Source of the DNA: Hymenobacter sp. GOD-10R
GTDB taxonomy: Bacteria; Bacteroidota; Bacteroidia; Cytophagales; Hymenobacteraceae
Assembly: GCF_035609205.1 (NCBI RefSeq)
Contig: NZ_CP141184.1
Location: 6,252,501-6,316,500, forward strand
Direction of reading: 5' to 3'
DNA length: 64,000 nucleotides
Part shown: positions 44,216 through 53,208 of the stretch, in pieces
Numbering within the stretch: position 1 is the first letter of the stretch
Layout: the number at the start of each line of letters is the position of its first letter
Position numbers and translations under genes: made by a program
Notes under the pieces: generated by a model
Seen by the model: only the letters and a program-made list of their open reading frames with translations
Database searches by the model: none
What the model was told of the DNA's origin: nothing

Positions 44216-45094
44216 TTATTCCTCAAGCAGCAACGTACCGGGTAGGCTCATCAGGTAGTCGCCATAACCACTTTTGCGCAAGGGCTCCGCAATTTTACGT
44301 AGTTGCTCCGCCGTAATGAAACCTTGTCGGTATGCTATTTCCTCAATAGAACCTACCTTCAAGCCTTGGCGGTGCTCAATTACGCGCACGAACTCAGAAG
44401 CTTGCATCAACGATTCAAACGTACCTGTATCGAGCCAAGCGGTGCCGCGGCCTAGGATGCCTACCTTCAATTTTCCGCGACGCAAGTATTCTTGGTTCAC
44501 ATCTGTGATTTCGTACTCACCACGGGGGCTAGGTTCCAAGTTCCTAGCTATTTCAATTACGTCGTTGTCGTAGAAGTAAAGGCCAGGTACTGCATAGTTA
44601 CTCTTCGGCTGCTTAGGCTTTTCTTCAATGCTAAGTGCCTTTTTATCCTGATCAAACTCTACTACACCGTATCGTTCAGGATCTTGCACGTAGTAAGCAT
44701 ATACAACCCCACCGTCTGGATTACTATTGCTTTGTAGCAGTTGATCAAGTCCTTCTCCGTAGAATATATTATCGCCGAGCACCAGCGCCACTTTGTCGCT
44801 GCCAATAAAATCAGCACCAATCACGAAAGCTTGTGCTAGGCCATTGGGCGTTTTCTGAACAGCGTACTGAAAGTTGCAGCCCAAGCTTTTTCCATCTCCA
44901 AGCAAGCGTTGAAATTGTGCTTGGTCGTGGGGTGTGGTAATGATCAAAATCTCACGAATGCCCGCCATCATCAGAATCGATAATGGGTAGTAGATCATTG
45001 GTTTATCATACACCGGCATAAGCTGCTTGCTAACAGCAAGTGTGAGCGGATGCAGACGAGTTCCGGAGCCACCAGCCAAGATGATGCCTTTCAT
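44216..45094 (-). CDS. rfbA: Glucose-1-phosphate thymidylyltransferase
   Basis: A 292-residue cytosolic nucleotidyltransferase making dTDP-glucose from dTTP and glucose-1-phosphate. The signature [20 protein letters not shown] begins the protein. [31 protein letters not shown] and [15 protein letters not shown] complete the RmlA pattern. Length is normal. It is the last gene of a six-gene leftward operon. Its product feeds RfbB, encoded two genes upstream. Confidence 0.96.
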   Translation of the reverse strand: MKGIILAGGSGTRLHPLTLAVSKQLMPVYDKPMIYYPLSILMMAGIREILIITTPHDQAQFQRLLGDGKSLGCNFQYAVQKTPNGLAQAFVIGADFIGSDKVALVLGDNIFYGEGLDQLLQSNSNPDGGVVYAYYVQDPERYGVVEFDQDKKALSIEEKPKQPKSNYAVPGLYFYDNDVIEIARNLEPSPRGEYEITDVNQEYLRRGKLKVGILGRGTAWLDTGTFESLMQASEFVRVIEHRQGLKVGSIEEIAYRQGFITAEQLRKIAEPLRKSGYGDYLMSLPGTLLLEE

Positions 45095-45197
45095 AGTTAA
45101 ATAGGTTGAATGTTTAAATGGATGCTTCTTGAATGATCGTTAATTGATAGAAATCAAGCTGTTCACTCGTCAACAATCACTCTTTCAGTCATCTATT

Positions 45198-46205
45198 TTA
45201 ATTGCTTTCGCGGATAAACGTCTGGTTTTCTTTGAACCAAGCTAGGGTCTTTTGCAGACCTTCTCTGATGCGAATTTTAGGATCGTACCCGAGTAGTCGT
45301 TGCGCTTTGCTGATATCAGCCAGCGAGTCGCGGATGTCACCGGCGCGGTCAGGTCCGTACTCAGGAATCAGATCGGAGTCCGCTTCTTCTTTTAAGATGT
45401 TGAAGAGGTCATTCAACGACGTCCGATCAGCTACTGCAATGTTATAGACTTGGTTAATAGCTTCTGGATTCGCTGTTAGCGCGGCTTTGATGTTTGCTTG
45501 CACACAGTTCTCAACGAATGTGAAGTCCCGCGTTTGACCACCATCCCCGTTCATACGCGGCGGCCGACCTTCTAGAACAGCATCGATAAACAGCGGAATC
45601 ACGGCGGCGTACGCTCCGTTCGGATCTTGGCGTGGACCGAAGATGTTGAAGTAGCGCAAGCCAATGATTTCCATGCCATACGTTTTGCCGAATACGTCAG
45701 CATATAGCTCGTTGGCATATTTCGTAACGGCGTAGGGTGAGAGAGGCTTGCCAATGCGGTCTTCTACCTTGGGCAATGCCTTGCTGTCGCCATAAGTTGA
45801 CGACGAAGCAGCATACACAAAGCGCTTTACACTCGCCTCTTTGGCTGCAACCAGCATATTCACAAACCCACCCACATTTACATCATTCGTTGTGATAGGG
45901 TCATTGATAGAACGTGGTACTGAACCTAGGGCTGCTTGGTGCAAGACTACGTGCGCGCCCTGACAAGCAGCCCGGCACACTTCTACATCCCGAATGTCGC
46001 CCTCAATAATCCCTAGTGCCGGATGATCAGCGAACAAACGCAAATTCTTTCGGAAGCCGTTTGAATAGTTATCCAGCACACGTACGGTTCCGGCACCGTA
46101 TTTCAGTAGGTACTCTACTAGATTAGAACCAATAAAGCCGCCGCCACCCGTTATTAAAAACGTAAGATTATCGAGTGGCTGATCATGAAAAGGCGTATTG
46201 TACAT
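45198..46205 (-). CDS. UDP-N-acetylglucosamine 4-epimerase-like SDR (WbpP/TviC type)
   Basis: A 335-residue extended short-chain dehydrogenase. The NAD-binding motif is LITGGGGFIGSNLVEYLL. SSSTYGDSKALPKVE and the catalytic YAVTKYANELYADVF (Tyr-x-x-x-Lys) are followed by GLRYFNIFGPRQDPNGAYAA. The N-terminal extension before the Rossmann motif and the FGPRQDPNGAYAAVIP stretch match WbpP/TviC enzymes that interconvert UDP-GlcNAc/GalNAc or their uronic acids. It pairs logically with the WbpO/TviB-like dehydrogenase in this operon. Confidence 0.9.
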   Translation of the reverse strand: MYNTPFHDQPLDNLTFLITGGGGFIGSNLVEYLLKYGAGTVRVLDNYSNGFRKNLRLFADHPALGIIEGDIRDVEVCRAACQGAHVVLHQAALGSVPRSINDPITTNDVNVGGFVNMLVAAKEASVKRFVYAASSSTYGDSKALPKVEDRIGKPLSPYAVTKYANELYADVFGKTYGMEIIGLRYFNIFGPRQDPNGAYAAVIPLFIDAVLEGRPPRMNGDGGQTRDFTFVENCVQANIKAALTANPEAINQVYNIAVADRTSLNDLFNILKEEADSDLIPEYGPDRAGDIRDSLADISKAQRLLGYDPKIRIREGLQKTLAWFKENQTFIRESN

Positions 46206-46303
46206 TTCTTCGGTGGCAAGTGTTAATGAACGATGAGTAACTATCCCTGCGCAACCAAACCATTTTGTTTACGGCTCGCTGATAGCTGTCCATCGAAAGC
46301 GCG

Positions 46304-47359
46304 TTAGCGTGCCGCGTATTGCTGCTGATAATAGTCTTGGTAAGCGCCGCTCGTTACACGCTCTAACCACTCATTATTGGCTAGGTACCAGTCAACAGTT
46401 TGGGCTAAGCCTTGCTCAAACGTGACAGACGGCTTCCATCCTAGCTCGTTCATGATTTTAGACGAATCGATAGCATAGCGAAGGTCATGGCCAGCGCGGT
46501 CGGTAACGAAAGTGATGAGCTTGCGCGAAGTACCTTGAGGCTTACCCGTTTTCTCATCTAACACGTCGCAGAGTAAGTGGATCAGCTCGATGTTCTGCCA
46601 CTCGTTTACGCCGCCAATATTATAGGTGTCCCCAATTTTACCTTTGTGGAACACCGCATCGATAGCTGTAGCATGGTCTTTCACAAATAACCAGTCGCGT
46701 ACGTTTTCCCCTTTGCCGTATACCGGCACGGGCTGTCCGTGCTGAATGCGGTGAATAGCCAGCGGAATCAGCTTTTCTGGGAAGTGGTTAGGCCCGTAGT
46801 TGTTGGAGCAGTTGCTCAGCTTAATCGGTAGACCATAGGTGTGATACCAAGCCCGCACGAAGTGGTCCGACGAAGCTTTCGAAGCTGAGTATGGCGAACG
46901 AGGATCGTAGGAAGTTTCCTCCGTAAACATTTCGGTGCCCATTTCCAAGGAACCATACACTTCATCGGTGCTCACGTGGTAGAAGGTATGCCCTTCGTAG
47001 CCAGTAGGCTTCCACAGATTTTTGGCAGCATTCAGCAAGTGCACTGTACCTAGCACGTTAGTTTTCACGAATGCCAATGGGTCAGTAATCGACCGGTCCA
47101 CGTGCGATTCTGCAGCTAGATGAATCACAGCATCGGGCTCCTCACGTGCAAATAATTCATCCACGAATGCTTGGTCGGCAATATCGCCTTTTACAAAGCG
47201 GTAGTTGGGTGCTTGCTCAATGTCGCGCAGGTTTTCTAAGTTGCCGGCATACGTTAAGGCATCCAGGTTCAGGATCTGGTATTCCGGGTATTTGGTTACG
47301 AAAAGCCGTACGACGTGTGACCCGATGAAGCCAGCCCCGCCAGTGATAATAATCTTCAT
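46304..47359 (-). CDS. rfbB: dTDP-glucose 4,6-dehydratase
   Basis: A 351-residue SDR enzyme converting dTDP-glucose to dTDP-4-keto-6-deoxyglucose. Motifs: IIITGGAGFIGSHVVRLFV (NAD), HLAAESHVDRSI, FYHVSTDEVYGSLE with the Thr-Asp-Glu dehydratase triad, YSASKASSDHFVRAW (Tyr-x-x-x-Lys) and NCSNNYGPNHFPEKLIP. Length fits. It acts after RfbA. No rfbC or rfbD is in the window, so the final deoxysugar is open. Confidence 0.96.
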   Translation of the reverse strand: MKIIITGGAGFIGSHVVRLFVTKYPEYQILNLDALTYAGNLENLRDIEQAPNYRFVKGDIADQAFVDELFAREEPDAVIHLAAESHVDRSITDPLAFVKTNVLGTVHLLNAAKNLWKPTGYEGHTFYHVSTDEVYGSLEMGTEMFTEETSYDPRSPYSASKASSDHFVRAWYHTYGLPIKLSNCSNNYGPNHFPEKLIPLAIHRIQHGQPVPVYGKGENVRDWLFVKDHATAIDAVFHKGKIGDTYNIGGVNEWQNIELIHLLCDVLDEKTGKPQGTSRKLITFVTDRAGHDLRYAIDSSKIMNELGWKPSVTFEQGLAQTVDWYLANNEWLERVTSGAYQDYYQQQYAAR

Positions 47360-47440
47360 GTAGTGCAGATTAATTGATATGCCAACAAGCTAGCTCCGTA
47401 AAGCGGAGCACCTGGCAGACCGTTTTTCGCTCAATTCAAA

Positions 47441-48463
47441 TCAGTTTGTTAATGTTTGCTGCCATTTCCAGGCGCTAGCCAGAGCTTCCTCCAGACTAGA
47501 GGTGGTCTGGAATCCTAACTCGTTTGTAGCCTTGGTAACGTCGGCGTAGATGGCCGGCACATCGCCGGTCCGTGGCGGCCCAATTACGTAGTTTAGATTT
47601 ACTCCTGTCGATTTCTCGAAGGCATGCACTACCTCCAGCACCGTGTTGCCCCGGCCGGTACCTACATTGAAGACTTCTACTACTTCGCCCTTTTTCTCAA
47701 GTAAGCGTTGTACTGCCACTACGTGCGCTTTGGCCAAATCTACCACATAGATGTAATCACGGATGTTCGTGCCGTCCGGCGTATCGTACGTGTTTCCGTA
47801 AATGGTTAGCTTCTCGCGGATGCCAGCAGCTGTTTGCGTAATAAAGGGAACCAAGTTCTGTGGTACACCCAAGGGTAGCTCGCCAATTTTGGCGGAAGGA
47901 TGCGCCCCAATAGGATTGAAGTAGCGCAACAGAATCGTACGGAGCGAAGTAGTGGCCTTTGCTACATCAGTCAGGATATCTTCGCAGATTTTTTTGGTAT
48001 TGCCGTAAGGCGACGTAGCAGGCTTGGTAGGGGTATCCTCCGTCACCGGTAGTTGGTCCGGAATTCCGTAGACGGTGCAGGAGGAAGAAAAGACGAAATT
48101 TTCGATGCCGAAATCCGGCATTACCTTCAGCAACGTCATCAAGGAGCCCACGTTATTGCGGTAATAAGCCAGCGGCTTCTGCACCGACTCCCCTACTGCT
48201 TTAAATGCAGCGAAATGAATGATGCCTTGAATGTCCTTCTCCTGGGTAAACACATCCCGCAGCGCTGTCTCGTCACCGCAGTCGATGTTATAGTAAGGTA
48301 CCTCTACCTCTAGAATCTCCTGAATGCCCCGTAAAACTGACTCTTTCGAATTGCTAAAGTCGTCAATAATAATGGGTTGATAGCCCGCTGCGTATAACTC
48401 AACTACGGCATGAGACCCAATAAATCCCGCGCCACCTGTTACTACTATTTTTGCTCTTTCCAT
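47441..48463 (-). CDS. galE: UDP-glucose 4-epimerase
   Basis: A 340-residue SDR epimerase interconverting UDP-glucose and UDP-galactose. Motifs: IVVTGGAGFIGSHAVVELYA, IHFAAFKAVGESVQKPLAYY, FSSSCTVYGIPDQLPVTEDT, a YGNTKKICEDIL catalytic Tyr-x-x-x-Lys, and RYFNPIGAHPSAKIGE. GTGRGNTVLEVV lies near the C-terminus. This is the classic GalE pattern. It is the third gene of the operon and supplies a UDP-hexose for glycan synthesis. Confidence 0.95.
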   Translation of the reverse strand: MERAKIVVTGGAGFIGSHAVVELYAAGYQPIIIDDFSNSKESVLRGIQEILEVEVPYYNIDCGDETALRDVFTQEKDIQGIIHFAAFKAVGESVQKPLAYYRNNVGSLMTLLKVMPDFGIENFVFSSSCTVYGIPDQLPVTEDTPTKPATSPYGNTKKICEDILTDVAKATTSLRTILLRYFNPIGAHPSAKIGELPLGVPQNLVPFITQTAAGIREKLTIYGNTYDTPDGTNIRDYIYVVDLAKAHVVAVQRLLEKKGEVVEVFNVGTGRGNTVLEVVHAFEKSTGVNLNYVIGPPRTGDVPAIYADVTKATNELGFQTTSSLEEALASAWKWQQTLTN

Positions 48464-48541
48464 GTTTAATCAGAATTGAGTCGTTGCTTAAGGAGGAAGT
48501 AAAGCTATGTTGTTGACAAGTAACTTACGCTATTTCCTGGG

Positions 48542-49837
48542 TTACAAGCTCCAGTATTGCAGCTTCTGAATCTTGTTACGGAATAGTCCCTTGATATCAA
48601 CCACAACGGCATTCGGTGCTGTGATTGATTCAAAGTACGCTTCATCTAGCGCTACGTAGGGCTTGTGGCTAACAGCTACAATTACACCATCATAGTCTTG
48701 CCCTACGTTCTCCTCCGGCGTCAGGCGGAAACCATACTCGTGGTGTAGCTCATCGGAATCCGCGTGTGGATCAACGATATCCACGTTAACGGAGAAGTTT
48801 CTAAGTTCCTGAATAACATCAGCTACCTTAGAATTGCGAATGTCTTCTACGTTTTCCTTAAAGGTAGCACCCATTACCAGCACCTTGCTTTTCGCAACAT
48901 CCTTCCCCTGCTTGATCATCATTTGCACCGTTTTGCGGGCTATATAGGCCCCCATATTATCGTTAGTGGTGCGGCCAGATAAGATAACCTTAGCGTCGTA
49001 GCCTAGCTCTTTGGCCTTGTAGGTTAGATAATAAGGGTCTACGCCAATGCAGTGCCCACCCACTAAGCCCGGTGAGAACTTCAGAAAGTTCCACTTCGTG
49101 CCGGCGGCTTCGAGCACCTCGTAGGTGTTGATGCTCATCCTGTCAAAAATCATTGACAGTTCATTCATCAGGGCGATGTTCACATCACGCTGAGTGTTCT
49201 CGATGATTTTGGCGGCTTCTGCTACGCGGATGCTACTCGCCCGGTGTACGCCCGCTGTCACAACCAGCTCATACACCTTTGCAATTACATCTAATGATTC
49301 TTCATCGCAGCCCGACACCACTTTCACGATGCGTGCCAGCGTGTGCTCCTTATCGCCGGGGTTGATGCGCTCAGGCGAGTAGCCTACTTTGAAATCAGTA
49401 GGAAACTTCAGCCCAGCGAGCTTTTCAAGCACCGGAATGCAGTCTTCCTCCGTGCACCCAGGGTACACGGTCGATTCGAATACTACATAGTCACCTTGCT
49501 TCAGCACTTTACCTACGCTGGATGAAGCACCTAGCAAAGGCTTCAGATCCGGCATGGCGTGCTCATCGATGGGCGTAGGTACCGCTACAATGAAGAACTG
49601 CGCTTCGCGCAACACGTCTAGCGAATCGGTGAAAACAATATCGCAACCTTCGAAGTCTTTGGCTTCCAGTTCACCACTTGGGTCCACTTGGTTGCGCATC
49701 ATCTCAACACGCTCGGCATTAATATCGAAGCCAATAACCTGAAGTTTGCGGGCAAATTCCAGGGCAATAGGCAGGCCCACATACCCTAGGCCAATGACGG
49801 CCAGTTTGGCCTGCTTTTGAAGTAATTGCTCGTACAC
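48542..49837 (-). CDS. UDP-N-acetylhexosamine 6-dehydrogenase (WbpO/TviB type)
   Basis: A 431-residue nucleotide-sugar dehydrogenase, starting at GTG 49837. It oxidises C6 of a UDP-HexNAc to the uronic acid with two NAD+. The Rossmann motif is LAVIGLGYVGLPIALEFARK. VPTPIDEHAMPDLKPLLGAS and FESTVYPGCTEEDCIPVLE are typical of the WbpO/TviB group. The catalytic Cys is in LVGGHCIGVDPYYLTYKAKE, and GATFKENVEDIRNSK is the UDP-binding region. With the epimerase at 45198 it could make UDP-GalNAcA. Confidence 0.93.
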   Translation of the reverse strand: MYEQLLQKQAKLAVIGLGYVGLPIALEFARKLQVIGFDINAERVEMMRNQVDPSGELEAKDFEGCDIVFTDSLDVLREAQFFIVAVPTPIDEHAMPDLKPLLGASSSVGKVLKQGDYVVFESTVYPGCTEEDCIPVLEKLAGLKFPTDFKVGYSPERINPGDKEHTLARIVKVVSGCDEESLDVIAKVYELVVTAGVHRASSIRVAEAAKIIENTQRDVNIALMNELSMIFDRMSINTYEVLEAAGTKWNFLKFSPGLVGGHCIGVDPYYLTYKAKELGYDAKVILSGRTTNDNMGAYIARKTVQMMIKQGKDVAKSKVLVMGATFKENVEDIRNSKVADVIQELRNFSVNVDIVDPHADSDELHHEYGFRLTPEENVGQDYDGVIVAVSHKPYVALDEAYFESITAPNAVVVDIKGLFRNKIQKLQYWSL

Positions 49838-49860
49838 GACAGGAATCCTAAGAGTATGAG

Positions 49861-50469
49861 TTATAAATTCTGAATGGAGGAAATTCGCTTTACTTGTTGA
49901 TCAGCGGTCAGCTCGTATTGCTCGCCACTTTCGGGGCAAGTAGCGTGCCCCGCGTTGTCAAATTGCAGTTGGTGGCCGTAAGCACTCATCCAACCGTGCG
50001 GCCGGGCCGGATTGCCGTACACGAGTGCAAACGGGGCCACATCTTTCGTCACTACCGAGCCAGCACCCACAAAGGCGTAGTGCCCTAAGCGCACGCCACA
50101 CACAATAGTACTGTTAGCACCGATGCTTACCCCTTGCTCTAAGTAGGTTGTTTGGTAGTGGCCTTCTCCACGGCGTGGCACGGCGCTGCGCGGATTTTTT
50201 ACGTTGGTAAAAACGACAGAAGGACCTAGGAACACATCATCTTCACACACCACGCCACTGTAGAGACTTACATTGTTTTGCACCTTCACATTACGACCTA
50301 GTCGCACCCCATCGGCAATCATCACATTCTGCCCAATACTGCACTGCTCACCTAGCTCACATCCTGGCATTAGGTGTGAGAAGTGCCAGATCCGGCATCC
50401 GGCACCAATGCGGCAGCCTTCGTCCAAAACGGCAGTCGGATGCGCGAAATAAGCAGGAGCGTCGGTCAC
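49861..50469 (-). CDS. Left-handed beta-helix sugar N-acetyltransferase (WbpD/WlbB-like)
   Basis: A 202-residue hexapeptide-repeat acyltransferase with GTG start 50469. Repeats such as IGAGCRIWHFSHLMPGCELG, IGQNVMIADGVRLGRNVKVQ and LGHYAFVGAGSVVTKDVAPF build the helix. The loop VKNPRSAVPRRGEGHYQTTY and GNPARPHGWMSAYG match WbpD/WlbB, which acetylate the 3-amino group of UDP-GlcNAc3NA. The aminotransferase and oxidase partners (WbpE, WbpB) are not in the window. It is the first gene of the leftward operon. Confidence 0.88.
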   Translation of the reverse strand: MTDAPAYFAHPTAVLDEGCRIGAGCRIWHFSHLMPGCELGEQCSIGQNVMIADGVRLGRNVKVQNNVSLYSGVVCEDDVFLGPSVVFTNVKNPRSAVPRRGEGHYQTTYLEQGVSIGANSTIVCGVRLGHYAFVGAGSVVTKDVAPFALVYGNPARPHGWMSAYGHQLQFDNAGHATCPESGEQYELTADQQVKRISSIQNL

Positions 50470-50488
50470 AGAAAGCGTAAAAAGAAGC

Positions 50489-50504
50489 GCGGTCTACAAA
50501 CCGC
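50489..50504 (-). terminator. Small hairpin between prmC and the acetyltransferase gene
   Basis: GCGGT (50489-50493) and ACCGC (50500-50504) form a short stem. Read leftward it is followed by GCGCTTCTTTTT, so it may end the prmC transcript. Confidence 0.4.
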
Positions 50505-50516
50505 TTTTTTAGCGGG

Positions 50517-50543
50517 CAAAGGTAACAGTTTTAGTACTTGCAA
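50517..50543 (-). promoter_or_regulatory. Bacteroidota-type promoter for the nucleotide-sugar operon
   Basis: Read leftward: TTG (50543-50541), a 16-base spacer, then a perfect TACCTTTG (50524-50517) matching TAnnTTTG. It lies about 50 bases upstream of the first operon gene. The spacer equals that of the promoter at 36065-36092. Confidence 0.5.
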
Positions 50544-50583
50544 GTCTTGATAATGAGAAAAGTACGCCAATGGAGGCGCTATT

Positions 50584-51453
50584 TTACACTTTCCCAGCCC
50601 AATCAGCGCGTAACAGCCGGTCTTTGCCGAACAAATCCTGGTGCACCTCTATCTGCTTGTAACCTAGCTTTATGAGTAAGGCGTGCAGCATCGAGGCGTA
50701 CTGTTCGTTGATCTCAAAGTAGAGCGTGCCGCCGGCTCGTAGCAAGTTTTGACCCAATTCGGCAATACGCCGGTAAAAGAGCAGCGGATCGGTATCGGGC
50801 ACGAACAAGGCAGTGGAGGGCTCGTAGTCGAGCACGTTGGCCCGCATTAGTGGTCGCTCACCTTCCAGCACGTACGGCGGGTTGCTAACCAATATATCCA
50901 CCGACTGCGAACCTAGGGTTGCGGGTGTCTCCCGCAGAATATCCAACTGTTCAAACGTTATGGGCGCGTTGTACCGTGCAGCATTGCGGCGCGCAACGGC
51001 TAAGGCCTCCTCCGAAACATCGACGCTGAAGATCTGTACTCCCGTCAACATCGTACTCAACGCCAACGGAATGCAGCCGCTACCCGTCCCGATATCCAAG
51101 ACAACTGGACCCTTCTGGCCTTTACGCTCCGTAGCAATGAGCCGGACAAGCTCTTCCGTCTCGGGCCTAGGAATGAGCGTGGCCGGCGTCACTTCTAGCT
51201 CCATATCAGCAAACCAAGCAGCACCTAGCACATACTGCACTGGCTCGTGGCGCAACAAACGCGCCTGTGCCGCCGCTACCTGCTCCACGACAGAGGCACC
51301 AACTTCCTCCTCAGCCCGCATTCGAAGCTGCAGGGGCGATACTTGCAACAGGTGCTCTAGCACCAGACTCGAAATAGCAGCGGCTTCCGAGCTAGGATAC
51401 ACGGCGGCCAAGGCGGTAGTAAGAGCAGCAGTCAGCTGGCGAGTGGTTGGCAT
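50584..51453 (-). CDS. prmC: Peptide chain release factor N5-glutamine methyltransferase
   Basis: A 289-residue SAM-dependent methyltransferase that methylates the GGQ glutamine of release factors. An N-terminal helical domain (RLLRHEPVQYVLGAAWFADM) is followed by the SAM motif VVLDIGTGSGCIPLALSTML and the substrate-binding NPPY box (DILVSNPPYVLEGERPLMR). TLIPRPETEELVRL is another PrmC hallmark. Length is normal. It is divergent from ribD and upstream of the nucleotide-sugar operon, from which a small hairpin and a promoter separate it. Confidence 0.95.
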   Translation of the reverse strand: MPTTRQLTAALTTALAAVYPSSEAAAISSLVLEHLLQVSPLQLRMRAEEEVGASVVEQVAAAQARLLRHEPVQYVLGAAWFADMELEVTPATLIPRPETEELVRLIATERKGQKGPVVLDIGTGSGCIPLALSTMLTGVQIFSVDVSEEALAVARRNAARYNAPITFEQLDILRETPATLGSQSVDILVSNPPYVLEGERPLMRANVLDYEPSTALFVPDTDPLLFYRRIAELGQNLLRAGGTLYFEINEQYASMLHALLIKLGYKQIEVHQDLFGKDRLLRADWAGKV

Positions 51454-51586
51454 GCGGAGATAAAGTAAGGGCAGAAAGCGCTAGTGAACGGCGAAGTTGG
51501 GAGATTGGCGCACAAACTGGTAAATAGAACATCAAATTACGCTGCACCTTTGCCTACTCACCGCTTCCTACTCCCACCCACCCGTT

Positions 51587-52621
51587 ATGTCTGATTTTGA
51601 TACATTAATGATGCGCCGCGCCCTTGACCTAGCGCGGCTTGGTACTGGCTATGCCCGACCAAACCCGATAGTAGGGTGCGTTATCACGCACGAAGGTCGC
51701 ATTATTGGAGAGGGCTGGCATCGGCAGTACGGTGGTCCGCACGCAGAGGTGAATGCCATAGCTTCGGTCACAGATGAAAGCCTGCTGCCCGAAAGCCGCG
51801 TCTATGTAACGCTGGAGCCTTGCTCCCACCACGGCAAAACGCCGCCTTGCGCCGACTTGCTGATTGAGAAGAAGGTAAAGGAAGTTGTTATCTGTAACCT
51901 TGACCCCAACCCACTAGTTTCTGGCCGCGGTATCGAAAAGTTGCGGGCAGCTGGTATTCAAGTGGAGACGGACGTGCTAGCTTCTGAGGGCAGATGGCTG
52001 AACCGGCGCTTCTTCACCTTTCAGGAGAAAAAGAGGCCCTATGTCGTGTTGAAGTGGGCCGAAACAACCGACGGCTTCCTGGCAGGCCCGTACTTTCAAC
52101 CCATACAGATCAGCGGGGAGCTGGCACGGATGGTGGTGCATCAATGGCGCGCTGATGAGCAAGCCATTCTGATTGGTACGCGCACGGCGCTGCACGATAA
52201 CCCTAACCTAAACGTGCGCGAGTGGTTCGGGCAAGCTCCTTTGCGGGTGATAATTGACAAAAACCTCAGCCTCCCACCCGCGCACCACGTGCTGGATGGG
52301 CAGATCCCGACGGTGGTGTATACCTACCGCGAACGAGCCAACAAACCTAACCTAGAGTTTGTGGAGCTTGCGGAAGCCGATGACTTATTTCCGCAGCTGT
52401 TCGCCGACTTATACCGCCGCAACGTGCAATCGGTGTTGGTAGAAGGTGGTCCTACAGTGCTTAACTCCTTGATGCGTGACGGGTTGTGGGACGAGGCTCG
52501 AATATTACGCAACACCAAACGGCTAGGCGGCGGCATCTTGGCTCCTAAGCCGGGCTTAGCTGGTTTGCGCGAGCATCTCACTTTTGGCTCCGATGAATTG
52601 TTTATTTACCACAACGAATAA
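51587..52621 (+). CDS. ribD: Bifunctional riboflavin deaminase/reductase
   Basis: A 344-residue enzyme carrying out the second and third steps of riboflavin synthesis. The N-terminal deaminase has the zinc site His52-Ala-Glu54 (GGPHAEVNAI) and Cys79/Cys88 (LEPCSHHGKTPPC). ARPNPIVGCVI is the usual start. The C-terminal reductase begins near residue 150 (RPYVVLKWAETTDGFLAG) and includes SVLVEGGPTVLNSLMRDGLW. Length is typical. I see no FMN riboswitch in the 133-bp upstream gap, although a CACCTTTG -7-like element lies at 51545-51552. Confidence 0.95.
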   Translation: MSDFDTLMMRRALDLARLGTGYARPNPIVGCVITHEGRIIGEGWHRQYGGPHAEVNAIASVTDESLLPESRVYVTLEPCSHHGKTPPCADLLIEKKVKEVVICNLDPNPLVSGRGIEKLRAAGIQVETDVLASEGRWLNRRFFTFQEKKRPYVVLKWAETTDGFLAGPYFQPIQISGELARMVVHQWRADEQAILIGTRTALHDNPNLNVREWFGQAPLRVIIDKNLSLPPAHHVLDGQIPTVVYTYRERANKPNLEFVELAEADDLFPQLFADLYRRNVQSVLVEGGPTVLNSLMRDGLWDEARILRNTKRLGGGILAPKPGLAGLREHLTFGSDELFIYHNE

Positions 52622-52725
52622 ACAGACAAGCTAACGACCGCACCTAGTCGGGTAGCAGTGCTCAAAAACGAAGCGTATAGGCTTAGCAACCGATAAACGA
52701 ACAACTAAAACCAACGAACGAATCC

Positions 52726-53208
52726 ATGGCGGAAGACCTCATTCTCGACGCAACCCTCACCAAAGCTGAAAAGTATCAGCAGCTTCTTCCGCAGATAGAA
52801 GCGCTTACCACTGGCGAGCCTGACCTCACAGCCAACCTATCTAACACAATGGCGGCGCTCAAGCAAGCATTTAACTTCTTTTGGGTAGGTGCTTATTTAG
52901 TGAAAGATGATGAATTGGTGCTAGGTCCTTTTCAGGGGCCGGTAGCATGCACGCGTATTCGCCACGGCAAGGGCGTTTGCGGTGCTAGCTGGGCGCAAGC
53001 CCAAACCGTGTTGGTGCCCGATGTCGATCAATTTCCGGGGCACATTGCGTGCAGCAGTGCTTCGCGCTCCGAAATCGTAGTGCCCGTGCTGAAAGAAGGA
53101 CGGGTAGTGATGGTGCTCGACGTGGATAGCGACCAACTCAACGACTTCGACCAGGACGACCAAGTGCACCTCGAACAACTCGCCACGCGCATGGCGGAGT
53201 GGTTTTAA
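52726..53208 (+). CDS. msrC: Free methionine-(R)-sulfoxide reductase (GAF-type)
   Basis: A 160-residue cytosolic GAF-domain enzyme that reduces free Met-R-sulfoxide. Cys75, Cys85 and Cys109 have the same spacing (10 and 24) as the catalytic and resolving cysteines of the known fRMsr family. They lie in GPVACTRIRHGKGVCGASWA and GHIACSSASRSEIVVPV. NFFWVGAYLVKDDELVLGPF is the usual central motif. The stop overlaps the next start in TAATG, so translation is probably coupled. Confidence 0.93.
   Translation: MAEDLILDATLTKAEKYQQLLPQIEALTTGEPDLTANLSNTMAALKQAFNFFWVGAYLVKDDELVLGPFQGPVACTRIRHGKGVCGASWAQAQTVLVPDVDQFPGHIACSSASRSEIVVPVLKEGRVVMVLDVDSDQLNDFDQDDQVHLEQLATRMAEWF

Noticed and set aside
50837..51463. 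208-codon open frame on the plus strand
   Set aside because: It lies opposite prmC, whose motifs (NPPY, SAM-binding) are unambiguous; the plus product is Ser/Arg-rich low-complexity sequence.
51454..51586. Possible FMN riboswitch upstream of ribD
   Set aside because: The conserved RFN-element segments are not present in the short gap.
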